DNA from: JBFGCM01 sp041581135
GTDB lineage: Bacteria; Actinomycetota; Acidimicrobiia; Spongiisociales; UBA5794
DNA length: 35,180 nt
Reading direction: 5' to 3'
Assembly: GCA_041581135.1 (NCBI GenBank)
Contig: JBFGCM010000032.1
Location: forward strand, 1-35,180
Below are positions 25,941 to 32,633 of the stretch, in pieces. How positions within the stretch are numbered: position 1 is the first letter of the stretch; each line of letters begins with the position of its first letter. The position numbers and the translations under genes are program-made. Below the pieces are notes generated by a model. That model searched no databases and had not been told where the DNA came from. It saw only the letters and a program-made list of their open reading frames with translations.

Positions 25941-26696
25941 TCAGACCCGGCGCCGCTGTCCCAGCCACCATTCCGCGTGTGGCATGCCGCTCGTCCTGAC
26001 GAGCCGGCTCAACGCGGCTTCATCGGTCGCCACTTGCCTCAGCTCGATGCTCACCTCGTCGGCGGTGATCGCAAGCAGCGCGTAGTCGGCTCGGGCGAGC
26101 ACCGCGACCCGCCCGGCGAATCCGTACTCGGCGAACGGCATGCCGACGCTCCCCGCGTTGAGGAGCATCTGTGTGCCGTACCGCCGCACCAGTTGGACGT
26201 GCAGGTGGCCACCGGCCAGCACGTCGTGATCGGAGTCGCCGATCATCTCGCCGACCTCGTCGTCGGGCGTCGTCGCCGTCATGATGTCGTCGAAGGATCG
26301 GGGCGAGCCGTGGAAGGCCAAGAGCCGGCTGCCTCCCGGCAGCTCGACCTCGGCTGTGATGGGCAGCTGGGCGAGGTAGCGGCGATGATCGGCGTCGATC
26401 TGCTCGGCAGTCCACACGGCAGTCTCGAGGCCGCGGTGGGCCGCCTCCGGCAGCCCGATGGAGGCGGGGTCGTGCCACCACTCGGGAACCTCGACCATGC
26501 CGGCGTCGGTGTTGCCCTGCACGGACACGGCGGCGACCTCGGCGACCCGTTCGATCGCTCCCGACGGATCAGGTCCACTGGCGGCGATGTCGCCCAGACA
26601 GACCACGCTGTCGACGTCTCGGGCAGCGATCTCGGCGAGCACGGCGTCCAGTGCCACGGTGTTGCCGTGGATGTCGGAGATGAGGGCCAATCGCAT
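25941..26696 (-). CDS. Calcineurin-like metallophosphoesterase (YfcE/MJ0936-like)
   Basis: The 251-residue enzyme is a single-domain dinuclear metallophosphoesterase. Metal motifs are complete: ISDIHGN (Asp8, His10), VCLGDIAASGPDP, VQGNTD, LAFHGSP and AGGHLHVQ with NAGSVGMPF after it. These match the YfcE/MJ0936 group, which hydrolyses phosphodiesters such as bis-p-nitrophenyl phosphate in vitro; the natural substrate is unclear. It is probably cytoplasmic. A GATCAT hexamer (26703-26708) lies 6 bases before the ATG, with no Shine-Dalgarno sequence, suggesting a leaderless transcript. It diverges from the next gene across palindromic element C. Confidence 0.9.
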   Translation of the reverse strand: MRLALISDIHGNTVALDAVLAEIAARDVDSVVCLGDIAASGPDPSGAIERVAEVAAVSVQGNTDAGMVEVPEWWHDPASIGLPEAAHRGLETAVWTAEQIDADHRRYLAQLPITAEVELPGGSRLLAFHGSPRSFDDIMTATTPDDEVGEMIGDSDHDVLAGGHLHVQLVRRYGTQMLLNAGSVGMPFAEYGFAGRVAVLARADYALLAITADEVSIELRQVATDEAALSRLVRTSGMPHAEWWLGQRRRV

Positions 26697-26723
26697 GTCC
26701 GGATGATCGCGCCCGGGCGTCGA

Positions 26724-26762
26724 GTGTGCTTGGAGTTTCGATTACGCGGCGAACAAGCACAA
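26724..26762. repeat. Palindromic promoter element, copy C (arms only)
   Basis: GTGTGCTT (26724-26731) and AAGCACAA (26755-26762) form a 7-bp inverted repeat separated by 23 bases, exactly as in copies A and B. The inner 23 bases are unrelated. It lies between the divergent metallophosphoesterase and methyltransferase genes, with its arms near the expected -35 positions of both. Confidence 0.6.
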
Positions 26763-26796
26763 CGAACACGTTCTCCCACCGTGCCAAGATGGCTGC

Positions 26797-27909
26797 GTGT
26801 CGGACTTCCGTTTCTACGACAACCGAGAGAAGTATCTCCTCTTCGTCACCACGACGAACGAAAAGGCCATGATCGCCCGCCGGGTCGGTCAGGAGTTGGA
26901 GCGCCTCAAACCCACGCCGCCGGCGATGCGGGTGTTCGACGCCGGCATGGGCGATGCCACGGTGCTCAACACTCTCCTCGAGGAAATGCACTGGCGGTTC
27001 CCCACCATCCCGTTCGTGGTGGTCGCCAAGGAAGTGAGCATGGAGGACACCCGCCTCGGTCTCTTCAAGCTCCACGGTCGTTTCGCCGAGCATCCCGAGA
27101 CCGTGGTGGTGATGACGAACATGTACTACTCGGAAGCGCCGTGGCTGCGTCCCCGCGACCAGCGCCTCGACGACCTGCTGTGGTGGGACGTCCCGCTCGA
27201 CGGCACCACGGCCCATGAGTTCGGCGTGCAGCTCCGCGACCTGGACGCGGTGATATCCGAGGGGTGGCAGACCGAGACTTCCGCGAGCGGCAACCTCCGC
27301 TACAAGCGGCCGGCGGTGGTGGTCCTCTATCGACGGGACCACGCCTTTGCGCTCGAACACGTAGTGCCTACTCGAGAACGGTTCGGCGGGAACTACGACC
27401 TCGTCCTCGCCGCCCAGCCCTATCGCAGCCGGACCCCCGCCGAGTTCAAGGTGGAGAAGGTGCTGGCGCCGCTCGCCAGCTCTCTCGCACCCCACGGCCG
27501 CATGGTCGTGGTGCAGTCCACCGGCCACGATCCCGGGATGGAGTTGATCCGCAGGATCTGGCCGGAGGAGGATCCGTTCGTCACGCCGCGCCACGTAGTG
27601 GTGCAGGCACTCGATGACGCGCTGAACGCCGATGGCGAGCGATACGAGTTCGAAGGTTTGGGTGACGACGAGTCCTTGTTCACGTATTCGATGCACTCGT
27701 TGCCCGAGCACGTCGACGCCGGAATCGGCACCTCCCAGCTGCTGGCGGCGTGGAACGCCGCCGTATACGTGGCCCAGATCGACGCCGACCGGGTCAACGA
27801 TGTCCTCCAATCCGGTGCGTTCGTCGACGCCAGCCGTGAGGTGCTGGCCCGCCACGGGGGCCTGTGGTTCCAGGACGAGTCGTTCGTGGTGAAGCCGGCC
27901 GTCGACTAG
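26797..27909 (+). CDS. Uncharacterised SAM-methyltransferase-like protein
   Basis: The 370-residue protein begins MSDFRFYDNREKYLLFVTTTNEKAMIARRV in two blocks and has a Rossmann methyltransferase-like glycine loop, MRVFDAGMGDATVLNTLL (about 44-61), then strand FVVVAKEVSMED with an acidic end. Later blocks (YDLVLAAQPYRS, LAPHGRMVVVQSTGHDPGMELIRRIWP) fit strands 4 and 5 of a class I methyltransferase. I do not recognise a named family or acceptor; the N-terminal FYDNREKYLLFV segment looks distinctive. There is no signal or membrane segment. The GTG at 26797 is 6 bases after CAAGAT, a weak -10, so it may be leaderless. Its TAG stop overlaps the stop of the convergent dehydrogenase gene at CTAG. 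Confidence 0.7.
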   Translation: MSDFRFYDNREKYLLFVTTTNEKAMIARRVGQELERLKPTPPAMRVFDAGMGDATVLNTLLEEMHWRFPTIPFVVVAKEVSMEDTRLGLFKLHGRFAEHPETVVVMTNMYYSEAPWLRPRDQRLDDLLWWDVPLDGTTAHEFGVQLRDLDAVISEGWQTETSASGNLRYKRPAVVVLYRRDHAFALEHVVPTRERFGGNYDLVLAAQPYRSRTPAEFKVEKVLAPLASSLAPHGRMVVVQSTGHDPGMELIRRIWPEEDPFVTPRHVVVQALDDALNADGERYEFEGLGDDESLFTYSMHSLPEHVDAGIGTSQLLAAWNAAVYVAQIDADRVNDVLQSGAFVDASREVLARHGGLWFQDESFVVKPAVD

Positions 27910-28718
27910 GGAAGGTCCATGAGGACGGCGATCACGTCGTCCAGTGTGACGTGGTCGTGCTTCTCCAGGCCCGCCATGCGCGAGTAGACCTCGGCCGCTG
28001 CGGCGTGGAACCCGTCCGGCAGATCGGCGGCGGCGAACGTGGCGGCGATCTCGTCCATCTCAGCGGCGAAGCGCCATGCCTTGGGTGCCACGCCGGCCGC
28101 CGTCCGCTCGCTGCGGTCGACGAGCTCCGGAATCGACATGCGCCACTCGTCCACCAAGGCCTCGGCGACGTCGTGGAACGCCGCCAGGGCGCGCACAGCC
28201 AAGAGCAGTGCGGCGCTGCCCTTGGTCCATGCCGCATACGACATCTTGAGGGCAGACGCCGCCGTGGGATCGTCGCCCAGAATCCGCACATATAGATCGG
28301 AGTCGCCCCACGCGTCGGCGACTTCGGCCGCAGCAGATCCCGACAGGTACAGGCGGGTCGAGTCGAGACCGGAAACGGGAGGCCCGATGACGCCGCCGTC
28401 GACGTAGGTGCGCACGATGCCTGCAATCTCCCGGGCGGTGTCAGGAGACACGGCATTGGCGTCGACGTAGATCCCGTCGTAGCCGGCCGCCGCCACCGCC
28501 TTGGCCACGTCGACGGCGGCACCGGGAGGACAGATGGAGACCACGATGCCGGCTTCTTGCGTCAGGGATCCCAGACTTCCGACGTCGTTCATCCCGGCCG
28601 CCTCGGCGCGCGCCCGGGTGGCCGCCGATCTGCCCTCACTGGCCCACACCGTCGGTGCGTGGCAGGCGGCGGCCAGGGACGATCCCATCGCCCCCGGATG
28701 CAAGAACCCGACCGTCAC
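27906..28718 (-). CDS. NAD(P)-dependent oxidoreductase, 6-phosphogluconate dehydrogenase-like (DUF1932)
   Basis: The 270-residue protein begins with the Rossmann loop VGFLHPGAMGSSLAAAC, the GxLHPGxMG form found in beta-hydroxyacid dehydrogenase relatives. It continues with VVSICPPGAAVDVAKAV, VDANAVSPDTAREIAG and GVIGPPVSG, then DUF1932-type KMSYAAWTKGSAALLLAVRALA, whose Lys takes the catalytic place in this superfamily. It probably oxidises a hydroxy-acid with NAD(P); the substrate is unknown. The GTG at 28718 is chosen because it starts exactly at the Rossmann strand and overlaps the upstream carbonic anhydrase stop as GTGA. The two genes therefore form one operon. Confidence 0.87.
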   Translation of the reverse strand: MTVGFLHPGAMGSSLAAACHAPTVWASEGRSAATRARAEAAGMNDVGSLGSLTQEAGIVVSICPPGAAVDVAKAVAAAGYDGIYVDANAVSPDTAREIAGIVRTYVDGGVIGPPVSGLDSTRLYLSGSAAAEVADAWGDSDLYVRILGDDPTAASALKMSYAAWTKGSAALLLAVRALAAFHDVAEALVDEWRMSIPELVDRSERTAAGVAPKAWRFAAEMDEIAATFAAADLPDGFHAAAAEVYSRMAGLEKHDHVTLDDVIAVLMDLP

Positions 28719-29197
28719 GCCGGCACGACCACGTCGAGCTGCCCGGTGGCGACGTCGAACACCAGCCCGCGAATGCGGTTCCGGTGGCGAAGCGAGTCGC
28801 TGTTGCGCAGCGCGGTGACCCCTCGATGCAGCTCCTGCTCGAGGTCGTCGAACCCGCCGAAGTCGAGGTCGACGCGTTGCGACGTGGCCATCATGACCGC
28901 GTGGGTGATGGTCGAATCGGCAAGACCCTTCATGCCGCAGTCGGTGTGCATCACGATGTCGATGGCGGTGGTGCCCAGCATGTACTGGGACACGAGGAGC
29001 GAGCGCAGCACCTCGCCGTTCACGAGGCCGCCGGCGTTGCGGATGACGTGAGCGTCTCCGACACCGAGGCCGAAGATGCGCAACGGGTCCACGCGAGCGT
29101 CCATGCAGCTGACGATGGCGAGCCCACGTGCCGGTTTTGCAGGCATCGAGCCGGTGGCGGACTTGGCCTGTTGGATCAGGTCGTCGCTGGAGGTCAT
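28715..29197 (-). CDS. Beta-class carbonic anhydrase
   Basis: The 160-residue enzyme hydrates CO2 to bicarbonate with a zinc centre. The motif CMDARVDP (Cys31, Asp33, Arg35) and HTDCGMKG (His84, Cys87) supply the three zinc ligands and the Asp-Arg dyad of beta-class enzymes. NAGG also matches the active-site loop. Length suits the short actinobacterial type such as mycobacterial Rv1284. It should be cytoplasmic. TACATT (29204-29209) lies 6 bases before the ATG at 29197, implying a leaderless transcript. It is the first gene of a two-gene unit with the dehydrogenase at 27906; why bicarbonate supply would be tied to that enzyme is not known. Confidence 0.92.
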   Translation of the reverse strand: MTSSDDLIQQAKSATGSMPAKPARGLAIVSCMDARVDPLRIFGLGVGDAHVIRNAGGLVNGEVLRSLLVSQYMLGTTAIDIVMHTDCGMKGLADSTITHAVMMATSQRVDLDFGGFDDLEQELHRGVTALRNSDSLRHRNRIRGLVFDVATGQLDVVVPA

Positions 29198-29203
29198 CCC
29201 CCG

Positions 29204-29209
29204 AATGTA
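29204..29209 (-). promoter_or_regulatory. -10 hexamer for a leaderless carbonic anhydrase operon
   Basis: The minus strand reads TACATT, 6 bases before the ATG at 29197. The purines CGGGGG in between are too close to the ATG to act as a Shine-Dalgarno site. Confidence 0.45.
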
Positions 29210-29265
29210 GTGGGTGTGCGCCGAACCTCACCGCAGACCGGAAGCTGGGGCTGCCGATGTCGGCC

Positions 29266-29271
29266 TAGCCT
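29266..29271 (+). promoter_or_regulatory. -10 hexamer for a leaderless kinase transcript
   Basis: TAGCCT, 8 bases before the GTG at 29280; no Shine-Dalgarno sequence lies between them. Confidence 0.4.
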
Positions 29272-29279
29272 CCCACTCC

Positions 29280-30248
29280 GTGAAGGACTTCTCCGATCTG
29301 ACCGAGCAGTTTCAGAAGCGTCGGTTGCGCTGGGTGGCCGAGGCGGCCGTCGCCGCGTACGACATCGACGTCGCCAAGCTGAGCTTCGTCGCCTGGCACA
29401 CGAACACGACGTGGCGGGTCGACGTCGCCGACGGCGCCAAATACGCCCTCCGAGTGGGTGACGACCCGGCTATCACCGAGCTGCACACCCCCACCGAGAT
29501 CGCATGGCTGGCCGGGCTGGCTTCCGCCGGTCTCCCGGTCGTTACGCCCTTCGCCAACGCAGCCGGCGAGTTCGTGACGCGTGTCAAGATCGACGGTGTT
29601 CCTGGTGAGCGCGCCTGCGTCCTGTTCGAGTGGCTCGGCGGTCGACCGCTCGCCGAGAAGCTCACCGTCGAGCGGTACCGCGACCTGGGCCGCCTGTCGG
29701 CGGCGATGCACAGTCATGCCGAGAGCCACGGTCCGCCGGTCGGCTGTCGGGCGCTGACCTGGGACCGCGTCTTCTACTACCCCGGTGAGCCGGAGGTCTG
29801 GGCCGATTCGCCGTTCATCACCGCAGAGCGACGCACGATCCTCGAACGGGTGATCGAGCTAGCGGATGCCGAACTGCGTCGGCTTCATCGACAGCCGCCG
29901 ATCCTGGTGCACGGAGACCTGCACCCGGACAACGTCATGGTGAACCGCGGCACGCTCACCGTCTTCGACTTCGAAGACCTCATGTGGGCGCATCCCGTGC
30001 AGGACCTCGCCATCACGCTCTTCTATGAACGGTCTCATCCCGACTACGCCGAGTTCCGTGCCGCGTTCGTGGACGGCTACCGCGACACACGGAAGTGGCC
30101 GGTGGAGTTCGACGGCCAGCTCGAGCTGCTCATGGCCGCCCGCACTGCCATGTTCGTCAACTACGTGCTACGCATCGACTCCGATCCGGAGGCCTACGTC
30201 GCCAAGGCCACGGCGCGGTTGGAACGCTTCCTCGCCGATACGGCGTGA
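29280..30248 (+). CDS. APH-fold phosphotransferase (aminoglycoside/homoserine/choline kinase-like)
   Basis: The 322-residue protein has the APH kinase fold. The N-lobe ends in ACVLFEWLGGRPLAEKL (hinge), and the catalytic loop reads ILVHGDLHPDNVMV (HGDxHxxN), followed by the metal motif VFDFEDLMWAHPVQDLAI (DFE in place of DFD). It should phosphorylate a small molecule with ATP. The family includes homoserine kinase type II, choline kinase and antibiotic phosphotransferases, and the sequence resembles the homoserine-kinase-type YihE/SrkA branch more than resistance enzymes. The substrate is unknown. The start is uncertain: GTG at 29280 fits a leaderless layout, while GTG at 29214 would add 22 residues of low complexity. 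A strong terminator follows. Confidence 0.82.
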   Translation: MKDFSDLTEQFQKRRLRWVAEAAVAAYDIDVAKLSFVAWHTNTTWRVDVADGAKYALRVGDDPAITELHTPTEIAWLAGLASAGLPVVTPFANAAGEFVTRVKIDGVPGERACVLFEWLGGRPLAEKLTVERYRDLGRLSAAMHSHAESHGPPVGCRALTWDRVFYYPGEPEVWADSPFITAERRTILERVIELADAELRRLHRQPPILVHGDLHPDNVMVNRGTLTVFDFEDLMWAHPVQDLAITLFYERSHPDYAEFRAAFVDGYRDTRKWPVEFDGQLELLMAARTAMFVNYVLRIDSDPEAYVAKATARLERFLADTA

Positions 30249-30250
30249 AA

Positions 30251-30281
30251 CGGCGACCCCGCGGTGGCGCCGGGGTCGCCG
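30251..30281. terminator. Bidirectional hairpin terminator
   Basis: CGGCGACCCCG (30251-30261) is perfectly complementary to 30271-30281, with a 9-base loop. It lies between two convergent stops (30248 and 30290), so it can serve both strands. Confidence 0.8.
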
Positions 30282-30289
30282 ATGTGCTT

Positions 30290-32074
30290 CTAGGGCCGGT
30301 ACTGGCCCACGATCTGGATGACGACCCCGTCGGCGTCGAGGGTCAACCAGTACGGGTTGCCCACCCATCCGGCACCGAAGTAGCCGAAGTGGGGTTCGTC
30401 CGTTACCGGCGGTTCCTCGCCCGTTTCGACGTCCCATGGCGTGCCGTCCTCCGAGAACAGCGAGAGCCACTGCTCCAGCGGCAGGGTCACCATGGTCACC
30501 GAGCCGATCGCGGGCGTCGGCAGCCAGATCGTCACGTCCGGGCTGACGGGTAGCGTCCGTAGCTGCGGGTTCTGGTTGCGGATGTAGTAGCCGTTGGGCA
30601 TGGTCTCGCCCTCGGGAATCTCGCCGTCCTCGATGGCGGCCTGGTCGGCCTCCTCGCCGGTCAGCCATTGGGCGTAGTCGGCGACGATCTCCGTGTCGGA
30701 GACCTCGGTGAGGAACGCGAACTCCACGGTGCCGTCGGGTACGTACGTGATGGTGTAGACGGAGGTGAGTGGCCCGGCGGTGACGGTGATCTCGTTGATA
30801 CCGGGCACGAGCTGGACCACGGCCTCGAACACTTCCTCCTGGACGCCGATGGTCTCGCCGCCGACCCGCACCTCTGTGGCGGCATTGGTGTAGCCGGTGA
30901 TCGTCAGTGGTGACTCGACGACGACGGCACCGTTCAGCGGCGCCCCGCCGGCGGTGAGGCTGCTCACCTCCAGATTGAGGCCCTCGGTGGAGCCTTCGGC
31001 GGCTTCGAGCGTCACCGGCACACGGACCACGTTGATGGGGCTGCCGTCTTGGGCGGACGACTCGAACAGCACCACGAAACCGTCCGCGGGCTCGGCCAGG
31101 GCGTAGTCGACGGTGATCTCGTACGTGCCCCAGCAGCCCGTGCCGCACGTGGCGGTGGTGAACCCGTCGGCCAGCAGGGTGCCGTCGGCAAGCTCGATGC
31201 GGTACTGCAGGCTCGCCTCGAAGGTGTTGGCGAAGCCGGTGATCGTGATCGGCGAACCCACCTGGTCGCCGGCCAAGGGTGATTCGACGAAGATCGGCGG
31301 CAACGCATCCATGTAGGTGTCACGGCTGCGCGGTCCGGGGACCTCACCGGTGAACGAGTCGAACGGCTCGCCGTCGATGGCGAACTCCACCGTGTCGACC
31401 TCGGGGAACTGGGTCGCGGTGAACACGATCTGGGCCAGGCGGTTGGTCATGGCGAACGAGCCGGTGTCCAGGAAGTCGGCACTGAGATCGATGACGGCAC
31501 GGCCGGTGCTGGTCGTGTTGTCGATGGTGTAGCCGAGCAGCTCGGTCTCGCCGGGGATGTCGGTCGAGATACCGGCGTAGAGCTGGGTATCTGCTGCCGA
31601 CGGACCCTCGATGAGGGCGATGAGTGCCGCGCCGAACTCGTCGTGGATGCCTCCGGTTTCGGACACGATGTCCACCGTGCGCTTGACGGGCACGAGGTGC
31701 GGTCCGTCACCCGGCGTCGCTTCGACGTAGTCGGCGAAGAAGTACAGGGTGACGTCGACGGGAACCGGCGGCGTCGTCGGGGGCAGTGTGGTCACCGGTG
31801 CCGAGGTCGGGGGCGGGGTCGTGGTTGGGGTCGCCGGCTCGACGCCGTCTCCTCCGGCCAAGAACAGCAACGGCAGTCCGATAGCCAGCACGATCACGAT
31901 GGCGGCGACCCCGGCAGCGATCGCCCACGTGGGCAGGCCGCGACGGGCCGGACCCTTGGGCGTGGGGGTCGGATGGGGCTTGAGTTGGGTCAACGGTTCC
32001 TCCGGAAAGGGGGGCGCCTCCGGCGCCATGTGGATGAGTTTGTAGGTGAGTTCACGCATACGCTGGTCAGTCAT
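30290..32074 (-). CDS. Membrane protein with GerMN and Gmad2 domains, partner of the ECF sigma factor
   Basis: The 594-residue protein has a cytoplasmic N-terminus (1-49), one membrane helix (TWAIAAGVAAIVIVLAIGLPLLFL, split near 50-73), a Thr/Pro stalk (80-105) and a large outer region. This contains a GerMN domain (about 107-235; VTLYFFADY, ALIALIEGPS, RAVIDLSADFLD), a Gmad2 immunoglobulin-like domain (about 255-355; IFVESPLAGDQV and SPITITGFANTFEASL) and further Ig-like repeats ending in a Trp-rich domain. GerMN and Gmad2 occur together in spore-germination-type and other surface proteins. Its ATG overlaps the sigma gene stop by 8 bases, with AAGGAG upstream. It lacks the zinc anti-sigma motif; a sensor or anti-sigma role is inference. 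Confidence 0.85.
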   Translation of the reverse strand: MTDQRMRELTYKLIHMAPEAPPFPEEPLTQLKPHPTPTPKGPARRGLPTWAIAAGVAAIVIVLAIGLPLLFLAGGDGVEPATPTTTPPPTSAPVTTLPPTTPPVPVDVTLYFFADYVEATPGDGPHLVPVKRTVDIVSETGGIHDEFGAALIALIEGPSAADTQLYAGISTDIPGETELLGYTIDNTTSTGRAVIDLSADFLDTGSFAMTNRLAQIVFTATQFPEVDTVEFAIDGEPFDSFTGEVPGPRSRDTYMDALPPIFVESPLAGDQVGSPITITGFANTFEASLQYRIELADGTLLADGFTTATCGTGCWGTYEITVDYALAEPADGFVVLFESSAQDGSPINVVRVPVTLEAAEGSTEGLNLEVSSLTAGGAPLNGAVVVESPLTITGYTNAATEVRVGGETIGVQEEVFEAVVQLVPGINEITVTAGPLTSVYTITYVPDGTVEFAFLTEVSDTEIVADYAQWLTGEEADQAAIEDGEIPEGETMPNGYYIRNQNPQLRTLPVSPDVTIWLPTPAIGSVTMVTLPLEQWLSLFSEDGTPWDVETGEEPPVTDEPHFGYFGAGWVGNPYWLTLDADGVVIQIVGQYRP

Positions 32075-32519
32075 GGAGGAGCTCCTTGAGGCGAGAGCGG
32101 GCACGAGACAGGTGTCGTTTGACCGATCCCTCGGAGATGCCGAGGCGGGATGCCACCTCGGTGGGGGAGAGGTCCTCCCAGTAGGTGAGCACGACGCTGG
32201 CACGCTGTTGCACGCTCAGCTTGTCGACCGCCGCCAACACGTCGACGTCCACTTCCGGGGACGCCGCCACTTCCGGTGCCGCGGCCCTGAGCTCACGGAC
32301 CCGGCGTCGGAGGGTGCTGCGATGGTGCGATCGCGCCTGGTTCAATACCGATCGGTAGAGATAGGCGCGGTGGTTGGCCACGGTAGGCCAGCTCTGGGCG
32401 CCGAACGCTCGCAAGCAGGCATCGGTGACCACATCCGGTGCGTCGAACGGGCCGACGAGGCCCGTGGCGAACCGAACGAGGTCATCGGAGTACTTGCGAT
32501 AGATCTCTTCGTCGGTCAT
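32067..32519 (-). CDS. ECF RNA polymerase sigma factor
   Basis: The 150-residue protein is an ECF sigma factor. Region 2 is MTDEEIYRKYSDDLVRFATGLVG and DAPDVVTDACLRAF with a degenerate polymerase-contact core, then HRAYLYRSVLNQARSHHR. Region 4 (LSVQQRASVVLTYWEDLSPTEVASRLGISEGSVKRHLSRARSRL) is a clear helix-turn-helix. It is only distantly similar to the sigma factor at 24177. It overlaps the downstream GerMN/Gmad2 membrane gene by 8 bases. Upstream on the minus strand are TGTCAC and CGTC in the order used by some ECF promoters, but 19 bases apart, so autoregulation is unproven. Its nearest upstream gene is the tyrosinase-vWA gene, separated by a strong terminator. Confidence 0.9.
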   Translation of the reverse strand: MTDEEIYRKYSDDLVRFATGLVGPFDAPDVVTDACLRAFGAQSWPTVANHRAYLYRSVLNQARSHHRSTLRRRVRELRAAAPEVAASPEVDVDVLAAVDKLSVQQRASVVLTYWEDLSPTEVASRLGISEGSVKRHLSRARSRLKELLHD

Positions 32520-32582
32520 GTCACCAATAAGACGTCACAGGATGCCCGTCCGGGTGACAGTTTCTCGCGTTCTCGCCGGGCG

Positions 32583-32621
32583 CGTTTGCGACCCGTCGTG
32601 ACAGGCGACGGGCCGCAAACG
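32583..32621 (-). terminator. Strong hairpin terminator after the tyrosinase-vWA gene
   Basis: CGTTTGCG (32583-32590) pairs with CGCAAACG (32614-32621) and, after one A-C mismatch, CCCGTCG (32592-32598) pairs with CGACGGG (32606-32612) around a 7-base loop. It lies 12 bases past the stop at 32634. Confidence 0.8.
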
Positions 32622-32633
32622 AAGCGCCGGCGG

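Noticed and set aside
32528..32559. Autoregulated ECF promoter (TGTCAC ... CGTC) upstream of the sigma gene at 32519
   Set aside because: The spacer is 19 bases, longer than usual for ECF promoters, and the upstream region of the other sigma gene shows no matching pair. Noted only as a possibility.
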